Shown here one piece after another: positions 44,998-53,459 of a DNA stretch of 64,000 nt. Where the stretch lies: assembly GCA_963705275.1 (NCBI GenBank), contig OY970063.1, positions 1,054,001 to 1,118,000 on the forward strand. The letters are read 5' to 3'. The notes beneath the pieces are model-generated. The model saw only the letters and a program-made list of their open reading frames with translations, was not told the origin of the DNA and made no database searches. The stretch's first letter is position 1, and every line of letters begins with the position of its first letter. Made by a program: the position numbers and the translations under genes. The stretch is from Fen-1135 sp963705275. Lineage in GTDB: Bacteria > Desulfobacterota > Syntrophia > Syntrophales > UBA2185.

Positions 44998-46623
44998 TCA
45001 CGTCAATAATTTTTTCAATTCTGAGTAGAGCTCTGCAACTGTGAAACATTCGCCGTTGTATTTCAGCACGGGGTGGGCGATATTGAGACCCAATTCACGT
45101 TTCAGGAGCCCTGCGAACTGGCCCCGCGCGTTATTCTCCACACAGATGATCCTCTTTGCTTCCAGGCCATAGGGCGCAACCATTGCGGGAGTGAGGGGAT
45201 AGACCTGCGCGAAATGGAGCGCAGAGGCGCGGAGCCCATCCTTCATGAGCTTCTCGAGGGCCTCCTTCACGATGAGTTTGTTGGATCCCCAAGAGATAAT
45301 CACGGAAGAAGCATTCCTGTCACCGTAAAATGTCGGAGGCAGAAAATCTCCCGCAAGCATTGCGAATTTCTTCAGACGCTTGTCCACCATACGGACTCTC
45401 AAGCCCAGGTCTTCCGTGATTTTTCCGTCTTCATCGTGTTCATCGGAATCGAGCCTCACCCTCGCTTCGGAAAGGCCGGGATAGGTTAATGGAGAGATGC
45501 CGTCTTCCGTAAGCGTGTATCTCTTGTAGGTAGTGTCGAAGACCGGGTACTCACGGCTTAGGCATTCCTTCGGTATCTCGTCATCCATGATCTGGATGGA
45601 GTCGGCGAAGTACTGATCCGTCAGGATAAAAACAGGTATCTGGCAGCGATCGGCCAGTGCGAAGCTCTTCCGGCCCAGTGCTATGGCCTCGTCGATCGAG
45701 CCGGGCGCAAATATAATCCGGGGGAATTCGCCGTGGCCCGCATGAAGGACAAGGTTGAGTTCCCCCTGTTCGGTCCGCGTGGGAAGCCCTGTGGCCGGGC
45801 CGGGCCGCTGGCCAAGAATGATGACAACGGGCGTTTCCGTCATGCCTGAAAGCGAAACCCCCTCCTGCATCAAGGAGAAGCCTCCGCCGGAAGTGGCCAC
45901 CATTGATCGCACGCCCGCGTAGGATGCACCCAGGGCCATGTTGATCGCGGAGATCTCGTCTTCGGCCTGTTCAAAATGGACAGGCATCGTAAGGGCGGCA
46001 GTGGAGAAATAATGCATAATGGATGTGGCCGGCGTCATTGGGTACCCGGCCATGAACTGGCAGCCGCCCAGGAGCGCCCCCAATGCTATGGCCTGATTCC
46101 CGTCGAATTTGCAGTGCGCACCTGCCATAGGCCGGAGTGGATATTTCCCGGCAAGGTTAGAGCTGAGGGCGTAGTCGAAACCCTTCTGCAAGTATTCCTC
46201 TATGCCGCTTTCCGCAGCCTCTTTAATCTTTTCAAGACTCACGCCGATTACGGCAAGCGCGCAGCCGACGAGCATCGTGTTTGCGTATTTTATATCCTGG
46301 AATGTTTCCCGGGCTTCTTTTTCGATCTCTTTTGTCAATTCCCGGGAAAGGTAGATGCCGTCGTCACTGAGGTTCGGCCTGTGTCTCACCTCAGTTTCTC
46401 CGTCGAGGGCTATTACCATGTCCCATTTTCGCCCGCTTAAGGCATGGACCGGCTCCTCGGAGATGCGGATCATATGGAAGTTGTGACCGCCACGTATCCT
46501 GGACATGTAGTTTTTTGTGGCGAAGAAATAGTAGTTGAGCCGTGATAGGATCTCCGTCAGCCCTATTTCGACGGAGAAAAGGCCCTGCCCAGCCTCCCCG
46601 CCGACGACGAGGTTGAATTCCAT
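44998..46623 (-). CDS. korA: 2-oxoacid:ferredoxin oxidoreductase, fused gamma-alpha subunit (KorA type)
   Basis: A 541-residue subunit in which an N-terminal gamma domain (about 1-185, GGEAGQGLFS) is fused to the alpha domain (TPP pyrimidine-binding, GGCQFMAGYPMTPATS; GATSGGGFSLMQE-like motif). This fused form is typical of Kor/Oor enzymes of bacteria and archaea. No delta (ferredoxin-like) gene adjoins. It is co-transcribed with korB. Confidence 0.92.
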   Translation of the reverse strand: MEFNLVVGGEAGQGLFSVEIGLTEILSRLNYYFFATKNYMSRIRGGHNFHMIRISEEPVHALSGRKWDMVIALDGETEVRHRPNLSDDGIYLSRELTKEIEKEARETFQDIKYANTMLVGCALAVIGVSLEKIKEAAESGIEEYLQKGFDYALSSNLAGKYPLRPMAGAHCKFDGNQAIALGALLGGCQFMAGYPMTPATSIMHYFSTAALTMPVHFEQAEDEISAINMALGASYAGVRSMVATSGGGFSLMQEGVSLSGMTETPVVIILGQRPGPATGLPTRTEQGELNLVLHAGHGEFPRIIFAPGSIDEAIALGRKSFALADRCQIPVFILTDQYFADSIQIMDDEIPKECLSREYPVFDTTYKRYTLTEDGISPLTYPGLSEARVRLDSDEHDEDGKITEDLGLRVRMVDKRLKKFAMLAGDFLPPTFYGDRNASSVIISWGSNKLIVKEALEKLMKDGLRASALHFAQVYPLTPAMVAPYGLEAKRIICVENNARGQFAGLLKRELGLNIAHPVLKYNGECFTVAELYSELKKLLT

Positions 46624-46931
46624 GAATTTCTCCCTTTAAAAGGAAAATATATCTTCTTCATTTCTCATCACTATTTATGAGAAATGAGCGCTGGTAAGAG
46701 AACCCTCTGCCCTTGATCTGCCCATGATGAGGGAGAGCAGCCGGATATGCTCCATGAATATGTGCAGCAAATATTATCCATGGATTCGGGAACAAGCGTA
46801 TGCCCCGCGGCTTGCTGCGGGGTAAGCGAACGGATGCCGACGATGCTGTTCCTTAAGAATAGAAGATTCTACACAGCTTGCTGTGTAGAGCTTCAATATT
46901 TTTTGTAAGAAAATGCGATGAAACTTCAGGA
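46624..46931. other. intergenic region with two hairpins between ferritin and korA
   Basis: About 308 bases with no gene. It contains a CCCCGC/GCGGGG hairpin (46803-46822) and a longer hairpin near the ferritin end. The promoter for korAB should lie at 46630-46750, but I see no clear hexamers. Confidence 0.4.
46868..46902. terminator. hairpin terminator downstream of ferritin-like gene
   Basis: TCTACACAGC pairs with GCTGTGTAGA (46868-46889), followed on the plus strand by an AT-rich tail ending in TTTTTT. It lies 43 bases after the minus-strand ferritin stop, and may end transcription from either side. Confidence 0.55.
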
Positions 46932-47390
46932 CTAATCAGCCAAAGTCACCATGTAAGCGGCACCGAGCTTTTCCACGTGGTCTTCGGTATTCTCGAAGAA
47001 GTTGAGGTGGTCCTCTTCTTCACCAAGGAGCTTCTCGAAGAGCTGTTTGGAGACTTGGTCTTTCTCGGCGGCGCAGACGACGGATGCTTCGTTGTACATC
47101 TTGACGGCGTAGCTCTCCAGTTTGATATTCGTAGCCAGCATGGCCTCGATCTCCTGGCCTTTCTGTATTTCCGAATCCGGCTTGGTAGTGGGTACGCCCT
47201 TCAGGAACAGAATCCTTTCCGCCAGGGCTTCCGCATGCTTCATTTCCTGGATGGCAATCTCTTTCATCTTCTTGGCGAGCTTGCCGAAATCCTTGTCTTC
47301 CAATTCATAGTGCTGAGCCATATACTGAATAATAGCGGTAAGCTCTCTTGATCTTGCGGCGTTCAATAAATCGATGACTTTTTTGCTCAT
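46932..47390 (-). CDS. bacterioferritin-like ferritin family protein
   Basis: A 152-residue four-helix bundle protein. The di-iron ligands are recognisable: Glu in SRELTAIIQY, the EMKHAEAL pair, Glu in KLESYAVKMY and EEEDHLNF. It is the length of bacterioferritin. It should store iron or oxidise Fe(II) and protect against peroxide. GGAGG is five bases before the ATG; the upstream frame extension is not used. Site G of the shared promoter element lies about 115 bases upstream. Confidence 0.9.
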   Translation of the reverse strand: MSKKVIDLLNAARSRELTAIIQYMAQHYELEDKDFGKLAKKMKEIAIQEMKHAEALAERILFLKGVPTTKPDSEIQKGQEIEAMLATNIKLESYAVKMYNEASVVCAAEKDQVSKQLFEKLLGEEEDHLNFFENTEDHVEKLGAAYMVTLAD

Positions 47391-47779
47391 GACTACCTCC
47401 CCTTTTTTTTGTTTACTTCCGAATTTGTATAAGGTCAAAGATGCGCTTTTGCGCAAAAGGCCCAATGTTCTTATGGTTCAGAGGCTAGTTTAGTTGAAAG
47501 AAGAAGACAATGATGGTTAAGTAGTAGATTAATGGTAGGTAAAAACTAATATAAGAGGCTCTATCGCCCACCACGAAGGCCGGAGGGTAGAAAGCTTTCC
47601 ACGACCCTTTGTCCTTGACAGCGAAGAACATAAATTTCTATACTTAACTTCCCTGAAAAGGGCTTCTAATCAAGCGCCCCATGCCTGTCCGGACGCGCCA
47701 AAAAGCATTGTGATTGGGTTAATCCCCGATCTCTTAAGAAGAAAGTCTTCACAGCTCGGAAGAAGTCAGGAAAGAGAAC
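47391..47779. other. intergenic region between divergent ferritin and radical SAM genes
   Basis: About 389 bases without a gene. It holds promoter site G for the ferritin-like gene. Nothing distinctive is seen for the radical SAM gene apart from an AGGAAAG ribosome site. Confidence 0.4.
47482..47550 (-). promoter_or_regulatory. dyad-20-box promoter element, site G (upstream of ferritin-like gene)
   Basis: Minus strand: left arm degenerate (ATTAG)-N7-CTACC (47538-47534), A, 20 bases, CATTGTCTT (47512-47504). TTGTCT as -35, TAGCCT (47487-47482), 17 bases on, as -10. Confidence 0.58.
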
Positions 47780-48784
47780 ATGAAAAGAGAAGCGATGTTC
47801 TATGAAAAATATAAGGAGGGCATTCTTCATTGCTTTCTCTGCAACCATCACTGCAAAATTTCTGAGGGGAAATTCGGTTTCTGCGGGGTACGCCGGAATG
47901 AGGAGAGGAAACTTTATACTTACGCCTACGGCAATATCATCGCTTCCCATATCGATCCCATCGAGAAGAAGCCTCTCTACCATTTCCTCCCCGGATCAAG
48001 ATCTTTCTCCATTGCAACCATCGGCTGCAATTTCAGGTGCAGCTTCTGCCAGAACTGGCAGATCTCACAGCTTTCCATAAAGAAAGGCGATTTCGCAGGC
48101 TATGAAACAAAGCCGGAGGATATTGTCAAAGGGGCGCTCGAAAACGATTGCAAGTCCATATCCTACACCTATACGGAACCGACAATCTTCTTTGAATATG
48201 CATATGACATCTCCAGGCTCGCAAAAAAGGAAGGCCTCTTTAACGTCTTTGTCACCAACGGATATATGACCAAAGAGGCGCTGGAAACTATTCACCCCTT
48301 TCTCGATGCCGCCAATTGCGATTTGAAAAGTTTCCGTGATGATTTCTATAAGAAGGTCTGCGCCGGAAGTCTCCAGCCCGTCCTCGACTCCATAAGACTT
48401 ATGAAAAGACTTGGCATCTGGGTTGAGGTCACAACGCTCATCATCCCCGGTGAGAACGACTCGGAGGAAGAGCTCAATGCCATTGCCGCCTTCATCGCGG
48501 AAACAGGAAAAGATATCCCCTGGCACATAAGCAGGTTTCATCCGGATTACAAGTTCGACGCCTATGAGCCCACATCTTTAGGTGTCCTCAGAAAAGCGAA
48601 GGAAATAGGAGAGAAGCACGGGCTTCGTTATGTCTACATGGGAAACGTCAACGAAGAATCGGATACATACTGCTATAACTGCAATGCCCTTCTTGCAAAG
48701 CGGACCCATTTTAACGTCAAGGAATCCCATGTGAAGGAAGGGAAATGTGAGTTCTGCGCCGCGCCTGTAGAAGGCAGATGGTAG
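47780..48784 (+). CDS. radical SAM enzyme, AmmeMemoRadiSam-system type
   Basis: A 334-residue radical SAM protein of the PflA-like group. The [4Fe-4S] motif is C83-x3-C87-x2-C90 in IGCNFRCSFCQNW. Before it lie C18, C21, C25 and C35, and at the C-terminus two CxxC pairs (CYNCN, CEFC), as in the AmmeMemoRadiSam radical SAM proteins. The usual partners (AMMECR1 and Memo domains) are not in this window. AGGAAAG precedes the ATG. The nicotinamidase gene follows 14 bases later, so the two are likely an operon. Reaction unknown. Confidence 0.9.
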   Translation: MKREAMFYEKYKEGILHCFLCNHHCKISEGKFGFCGVRRNEERKLYTYAYGNIIASHIDPIEKKPLYHFLPGSRSFSIATIGCNFRCSFCQNWQISQLSIKKGDFAGYETKPEDIVKGALENDCKSISYTYTEPTIFFEYAYDISRLAKKEGLFNVFVTNGYMTKEALETIHPFLDAANCDLKSFRDDFYKKVCAGSLQPVLDSIRLMKRLGIWVEVTTLIIPGENDSEEELNAIAAFIAETGKDIPWHISRFHPDYKFDAYEPTSLGVLRKAKEIGEKHGLRYVYMGNVNEESDTYCYNCNALLAKRTHFNVKESHVKEGKCEFCAAPVEGRW

Positions 48785-48798
48785 AGAGGTTATGAGGC

Positions 48799-49413
48799 AT
48801 GCAGAGAAAAGCGCTCATCATTGTCGATGTTCAGAACGATTTCTGCCCGGGAGGGGCCCTCGCCGTTCCGGACGGGGATACAGTAATCCCCGTCATAAAC
48901 AGGATATCTTCGCGCTTCGACAAGGTGGTCGCCACCCAGGACTGGCATCCGGAAGATCATATATCCTTTGCCGTGCGGCATATGTTGAATGAATATGAAG
49001 TCATCAAACTCGCGGAGATAGAACAGGTGCTCTGGCCGGTGCACTGCGTACCCGGCACCTGGGGTGCGGAATTCCACAAGGACCTTGATACGCGGCCCGT
49101 TGACTTGATAATCCGGAAGGGAAACAACCCGGAGATAGATTCATATTCAGCCTTTTTTGAAAACGACAGAAAGACCGTGACAGGCCTCCATTATTATTTG
49201 CAGGGATTAAAGATAGAGAAGCTCTATCTATGCGGCCTTGCCACCGATTACTGTGTTTATTACAGCGCCATAGATGCCAGGAACCTGGGCTTCGATGTAT
49301 ATTTTATCATTGATGCAACGAGGGGCATCGATTTCCCTGCGGATAATATCAAGAAAGCTCTGCAGCACATGACCGGAAGAGGCATACATATTATCACTCA
49401 CGATAAGCTCTGA
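48799..49413 (+). CDS. pncA: nicotinamidase / isochorismatase family hydrolase
   Basis: Hydrolyses nicotinamide to nicotinate in NAD salvage. The 204-residue protein has the catalytic Asp10 in VDVQNDF, the metal-binding DWHPEDH, a Lys in IRKG and the nucleophile Cys in LATDYCVYY, all as in PncA. Length is normal. GAGG lies just before the ATG. It follows the radical SAM gene closely. Confidence 0.92.
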   Translation: MQRKALIIVDVQNDFCPGGALAVPDGDTVIPVINRISSRFDKVVATQDWHPEDHISFAVRHMLNEYEVIKLAEIEQVLWPVHCVPGTWGAEFHKDLDTRPVDLIIRKGNNPEIDSYSAFFENDRKTVTGLHYYLQGLKIEKLYLCGLATDYCVYYSAIDARNLGFDVYFIIDATRGIDFPADNIKKALQHMTGRGIHIITHDKL

Positions 49414-49478
49414 CGCCTCCATTTGCACTGGCTACGAACTGCCGGTATCCGAGCAGAGCCCGAAAGACGCTGCCCCTC

Positions 49479-49730
49479 TCACTTCCCGAATGCAGACAGG
49501 GTTACAGAGATAAGAAACAAAAGAGAAAAAGCGATAACAGTCCAGCAAGGAAGGTCTATCCATTTCTCCAATCCCCAAAGATCACGGTCCCAATTCGTTT
49601 CTGCTATTGAGCATCTAAACCGCCTGATAAATCCCGCAGGCGGCAAGAGAAATATTGCCTTTCCCGTTCGCCGCATATATGCGGGGAAATCTGCATTCCC
49701 CTGCCTTTTGTAATCCTGCTTTGCGTTCAT
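49479..49730 (-). CDS. possible small membrane protein after lexA-like gene
   Basis: An 83-residue frame with a basic N-terminus and one good membrane helix at the C-terminus (about 58-80). AGGAA is about ten bases before the ATG. It begins 16 bases after the LexA-like gene ends, so it could be its operon mate. The middle of the frame is not clearly protein-like. The true start may be later or the frame may be spurious. Confidence 0.35.
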   Translation of the reverse strand: MNAKQDYKRQGNADFPAYMRRTGKAIFLLPPAGFIRRFRCSIAETNWDRDLWGLEKWIDLPCWTVIAFSLLFLISVTLSAFGK

Positions 49731-49745
49731 TCTGATCAGTTCCTG

Positions 49746-50333
49746 CTAAAGGTGATACTTTCTTATAACGGCTGTAATGATGCCGCCCAGCCGCAGTTCA
49801 TTCTTTGGCCTGATGGTCGGATATTTCACGTTTGCCGCCTCAAGAACAATCTCTTTTCCCTTCCTCACGAAGTACTTCATGGTCCAGTCTCCATCCACTT
49901 CCGCAAGAACGATGTCCCCATTCTTCGGCTCTCTTCCCTTCTCCACAATTACCATGTCGCCATCCATGATGCCGGCGCCGGTCATTGAATCTCCGCTTAC
50001 CTTGACAAGAAAGGAAGATTCCGGCCGTGTAATTAGATACTCGTCGATGGAAATAATATCCCGAAGCTCTTCCTCAGCAGGTGACGGATACCCGGCAGCT
50101 ATGGCTCCGGCCACGGCGATACCGGGAGCAGGCCTTACGTGCTTAAGAAATCCCTTTGAGCCTCTCGCGAGGGCGCCCCGGGCGCAAAGCTTCTCCATCC
50201 AATAGTGGATAACGCTCTTCGACCGGACTTCGAGAAGGTCGAGCATCTCTTTATATGTAGGCATTCTCCTCTCCCTGCGATAGAAGGACGGGATTTCGCG
50301 TTCGACTGTTTTGACGTTTCTCTTTTTCTCCAT
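49746..50333 (-). CDS. lexA: LexA-like repressor / S24 family autopeptidase
   Basis: A 195-residue self-cleaving repressor. The N-terminal DNA-binding part (RMPTYKEMLDLLEVRSKSVIHYW) is a winged helix like LexA. The cleavage site Ala-Gly is in AGAIAAGYPSPAEE, catalytic Ser is in VSGDSMTGAGI and catalytic Lys in DWTMKYF. A palindrome TAGAAC-N4-GTTCTA lies 13 bases before its start, between it and the divergent SRAP gene, which fits autoregulation in an SOS-type response. ATG at 50333 is preferred. Confidence 0.88.
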   Translation of the reverse strand: MEKKRNVKTVEREIPSFYRRERRMPTYKEMLDLLEVRSKSVIHYWMEKLCARGALARGSKGFLKHVRPAPGIAVAGAIAAGYPSPAEEELRDIISIDEYLITRPESSFLVKVSGDSMTGAGIMDGDMVIVEKGREPKNGDIVLAEVDGDWTMKYFVRKGKEIVLEAANVKYPTIRPKNELRLGGIITAVIRKYHL

Positions 50334-50345
50334 AATCCCCGTATA

Positions 50346-50361
50346 TAGAACAATCGTTCTA
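50346..50361. promoter_or_regulatory. palindromic operator TAGAAC-N4-GTTCTA between lexA-like and SRAP genes
   Basis: A perfect 6-bp-arm palindrome with a 4-base centre (AATC). It resembles the GAAC-N4-GTTC SOS box of Gram-positive and some deltaproteobacterial LexA proteins. Its placement between the divergent lexA-like and SRAP genes strongly suggests LexA control of both. Confidence 0.75.
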
Positions 50362-50433
50362 TTGTCAAGCACAAATTTATATATCCGTCGAAATTGTTAT
50401 TTGTTATAGTTTCTTCGCTTGGAGAAGTTGGAT

Positions 50434-51081
50434 ATGTGTGGCAGGTTTGCCTTAGTCTCTGATGCGGCGGTGATCTTGGAGGGATTCGCAATCCGGGATG
50501 GCTCTTATGATTTCAAGCCGAACTGGAATGTTGCTCCGGGCCAGTATATCGGCGCCGTTATTCACCGGGAGGGCCGGAACGTGCTGGCGTCTTTCCTCTG
50601 GGGACTCATCCCGTCACAGGCTAAAGACCCTTCCGTGGGGAATAAGCTCATCAACGCGAGGGCCGAGACCATCGACAAGAAACCGAGCTTCAGGGACGCT
50701 TTTTCAAAAAGACGCTGCCTTATCATAGTCGACGGTTTCTATGAGTGGAAAAAAGAAGGCGCGAAGAAGGTCCCGTTATATTTCCACCTGAAATCAAAAG
50801 AGCCTTTCGGTCTTGCCGGTCTGTATGAGATGTGGACGTCACCGGATAAGAAGGAGATTAAATCCTGCACAATCATCACGACGGAATCGAATGAATTGAT
50901 AGCGCCCATTCATGACCGGATGCCCGTAATCGTGCCGAAGAAACAGGAGCATATCTGGATAAATGACAGGACGGATGACAAAGCCACGCTGCTCTCCATT
51001 TTAAAGCCATACCCGGCAGTGGAGATGGATTATCAGATCGGAATGGGACCAAGGTTTGCTAAGGGCAAAGAAGGGATTTAA
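50434..51081 (+). CDS. yedK: SRAP (SOS response-associated peptidase, HMCES/YedK) protein
   Basis: A 215-residue protein that shields abasic sites by forming a DNA-protein crosslink through its N-terminal Cys2. The start at 50434 (ATG TGT GGC) is required so that MCGRF places Cys at position 2, and GGAGAAG precedes it; an earlier in-frame TTG is wrong. The NARAET glutamate and the PIHDRMP histidine of the active site are present. It is divergent from a LexA-like gene across a palindromic operator. Confidence 0.94.
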   Translation: MCGRFALVSDAAVILEGFAIRDGSYDFKPNWNVAPGQYIGAVIHREGRNVLASFLWGLIPSQAKDPSVGNKLINARAETIDKKPSFRDAFSKRRCLIIVDGFYEWKKEGAKKVPLYFHLKSKEPFGLAGLYEMWTSPDKKEIKSCTIITTESNELIAPIHDRMPVIVPKKQEHIWINDRTDDKATLLSILKPYPAVEMDYQIGMGPRFAKGKEGI

Positions 51082-51126
51082 ACCGTAAGGAAGATAGACT
51101 GCTCAGGTCAACATTATCCATTTTTA

Positions 51127-51564
51127 TCAGGGTGGCATGTTCTGCGATGTCCAGTAGAGGCCTATTTCAGCGGCTGTACTGACAAACTTTTCATATTCAA
51201 AGGGCTTTACGATGTAGCTGTTTGCTCCCAGCCTGTAGCTTTCGGCCCTGTCGCTGTCATCAGTTGACGACGTAAAAACTACGACCGGCATCATTTGCGC
51301 CTTCTCGCTGGCTCTAATTCTCCGAAGAACCTCAAACCCGTCAACCTTGGGCAGCTTCAGATCCAGGATGATCACCTTGGGCAGTTCATGTGAATCACGA
51401 GGGGGTCGCCCCTCGTTTGGAAAGAGATAATTCAGGGCTTCACCGCCGTCTCTGAAGACCTTCAGCCTGTGGTCGAGGTTATGCTTCGTCAGGGCCTCGA
51501 TTATAAACTCCACACTGTACCTGTCGTCGTCTATAAGCAATATATCAGGCGTATCCTCAACCAA
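51127..51564 (-). CDS. single-domain response regulator, Rcp1-like (orphan)
   Basis: A receiver of 145 residues with LLIDDD, phospho-acceptor Asp in IILDLKLP, TSS and IVKP. The start is TTG at 51564, with GAGG seven bases before it. It is most like the receiver at 3563 (FRDGGEALxYLF; EYEKFVSTAAEIGLYW). No kinase gene is adjacent. Confidence 0.88.
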   Translation of the reverse strand: MVEDTPDILLIDDDRYSVEFIIEALTKHNLDHRLKVFRDGGEALNYLFPNEGRPPRDSHELPKVIILDLKLPKVDGFEVLRRIRASEKAQMMPVVVFTSSTDDSDRAESYRLGANSYIVKPFEYEKFVSTAAEIGLYWTSQNMPP

Positions 51565-51850
51565 GTTCTTACCTCTCTACCGGGAACTCCACCATGCAGG
51601 TGCACCCATTAATCTTCCTCTTGATCCTTGCGCGGCCCTTTGATTCCGCATCGCGAAAAAAATCCCGGAAAAAGGCGCAAACCGCATTAACTGAAATTTA
51701 ACTGTAGCATCAAGCCCGGTCCTGGGGACAGGCCATATGAACGTATCGGGTCTCCGGCGGATCCCCATCGATGTATGACGCATTCTGCCTATATCTCTTT
51801 CCGGTGAAAGCGCCAGGAGCGGATCGGACATTCTGTCCTCGTATATTATC

Positions 51851-52225
51851 TTATGAGGATTGCTTCGCATAGTCTATCATGCCCTGAAAATCCACGACCA
51901 CGACGGGCTCGTTGCCCACGACCCAGGCATCATGACCCATGGGCAATAGCGACACATCGCCCGCCCTGCACTCAAATTGTGCTCCGTCATCCATCACGAT
52001 CTTTATGGTTCCTGAGAGATGATACTGAAAGTGCGGCGCTTCACAGCTCTTCGTCTTGACAAGTGGCTGCACAGAGGTGGACCATTTCCATCCCGGTTCA
52101 AATGTGGCGCGTCCGATTGTTGCTCCCCCTATTTTTAACAGCTCCAGCTTTCCCTTCGGAAAGGTTCTTACCTCATCGGGCTTGCTGAAACTCCTGACTT
52201 CCGCTTTTTGACCTGTCTTCTCCAT
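51851..52225 (-). CDS. cupin domain protein
   Basis: A 124-residue single cupin barrel. The first motif region is PGWKWSTSVQPLVKTKSCEAPHFQYHLSG-like (positions about 45-73), and the second contains PMGHDAWVVG. Metal ligands appear to be partly His (HFQYH, GHDAW). It is similar to small cupins of unknown function. The ATG at 52225 follows a GGGGGG run. Function not assignable. Confidence 0.75.
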   Translation of the reverse strand: MEKTGQKAEVRSFSKPDEVRTFPKGKLELLKIGGATIGRATFEPGWKWSTSVQPLVKTKSCEAPHFQYHLSGTIKIVMDDGAQFECRAGDVSLLPMGHDAWVVGNEPVVVVDFQGMIDYAKQSS

Positions 52226-52528
52226 GGTACATCCCCCCTTATAATGGGTCCGTCTTCTCGCAGTTCGGGCTGACGCCATTTAAGAACTCACTTGAACAGC
52301 GCTTCTTATTTATCCTATAGAAAGATCCTACAAAGAACCATTGGTCATTTTCTGATTTTCCTATTCTAAATTCCTTAACCGAAAGCTAAGGGTAAGATGC
52401 CGTACGCGCCTTGCAGGACTCTTACAAGACTATATACAGCCGATTATTGGTGGGCCTAATTTTGGAAAAAAGAAATGACGGGACTTGTCTAACAAGGGGG
52501 CATGTCACTTACATGAACCGCTTAATGT
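52226..52528. other. intergenic region upstream of cupin gene
   Basis: About 303 bases. A TGGTGG at 52448-52453 and AAGACTAT nearby faintly resemble the dyad-20-box element, but the spacing is wrong and the dyad is missing. No gene seen. Confidence 0.3.
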
Positions 52529-52786
52529 CTATCTTTCCAATAACTCTCTTACGGCGGGCCGCACGTAGACGTCATGGAGGTCAAAGTTCTTCAGGGCCTT
52601 TGCGAGGGTCTGGATTTTATCTTTCACGGCCGCCCTAGAGTTTACAATTATGACGCATTCTCCCTTTAACCGGCAGAGACCGCCCGCATTCGCCACATCT
52701 TCCTCCGCAATTTTTTCATAGCGTACGGGAATGCCGAGCATATATGCCAGTCCCTCAAGTTGACTCAAGGCAGTATGATCGTCCAT
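52529..52786 (-). CDS. conserved small protein of unknown function
   Basis: An 85-residue soluble protein starting MDDHTALSQLEGLAYMLG and ending VRPAVRELLE. It contains LCRLKGECVIIVNSRAAVKDKI, which looks like a folded alpha/beta core. ATG at 52786 is chosen because GAGGG is five bases before it; two earlier in-frame ATGs are weaker. I have no functional assignment. Confidence 0.65.
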   Translation of the reverse strand: MDDHTALSQLEGLAYMLGIPVRYEKIAEEDVANAGGLCRLKGECVIIVNSRAAVKDKIQTLAKALKNFDLHDVYVRPAVRELLER

Positions 52787-52966
52787 AGAATCCCTCATCG
52801 GCAAGCCGGCGCGCTTGATTATTGATGTCACTTCCAGCGGGTCTTCGCCACATTAGATTACCACAAAACGGTCTTAGGAAGAGATTAATTTTTGTGTTTG
52901 ACTTATCGGGAAAATTTCGCTTTATTGCAGACGATGCCATAAAATTTTACTCACTGGAGGTTTGCC

Positions 52967-53389
52967 ATGAAAGATTCCTTGCAGCCCGGTATGACTGTGG
53001 AGTTCAAGTACAAGATTCCGGAAAATAAGACCGTGCCCTTTATTTATCCGGAATTCACTGAGGGGCATGTCATGCCCAAGGTCTTTGCGACGGGCTTTCT
53101 CTTGGCGCTCTTTGAATTTTCCTGTATCAAGGCCACGAACCCCCATCTTGACTGGCCCAATGAGCAGAGCGTCGGTATCGGCATAAATATGACCCATACG
53201 GCGGCCACTCCTGCGGGAATGACGGTCACCGTCAAAGGGAAACTGGAAAAGATGGAAGGGCGCAAGCTCACTTTTTTCCTGGAGGCATACGACGATGTGG
53301 AAAAGATATCCGAGGCGACTCACGAGAGATTCGTCATAAATGCAGAAAAATTCAATGCCGCCCTGGATAAGAAAAAAGCCAAGATGTAA
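52967..53389 (+). CDS. thioesterase superfamily protein (FlK-like hot dog fold)
   Basis: A 140-residue hot-dog fold thioesterase. The ATGFLLALFE and NMTHTAATPAGMTVT stretches match the fluoroacetyl-CoA thioesterase-like (FlK) family. It would hydrolyse a short acyl-CoA. GGAGG is six bases before the ATG. It is not in an operon with any CoA gene. Substrate unknown. Confidence 0.85.
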   Translation: MKDSLQPGMTVEFKYKIPENKTVPFIYPEFTEGHVMPKVFATGFLLALFEFSCIKATNPHLDWPNEQSVGIGINMTHTAATPAGMTVTVKGKLEKMEGRKLTFFLEAYDDVEKISEATHERFVINAEKFNAALDKKKAKM

Positions 53390-53459
53390 ATTACAGGATT
53401 GCGAAAAGAGAATGAGGTATTTCAAAAGGCCGGACAGTATTGACGGATATTTTTCTATC

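Noticed and set aside
51577..51870. A 97-codon minus frame between the cupin and receiver genes
   Set aside because: No ribosome site of note, unlike a protein in composition, overlaps the cupin end. Another frame in the same stretch has a protein-like tail (RDFFRDAESKGRARIKR) but no start codon, so I left both out.
52440..52460. Ninth copy of the dyad-20-box element upstream of the cupin gene
   Set aside because: Half-site and box-like sequence are 13-18 bp apart and the second arm is missing.
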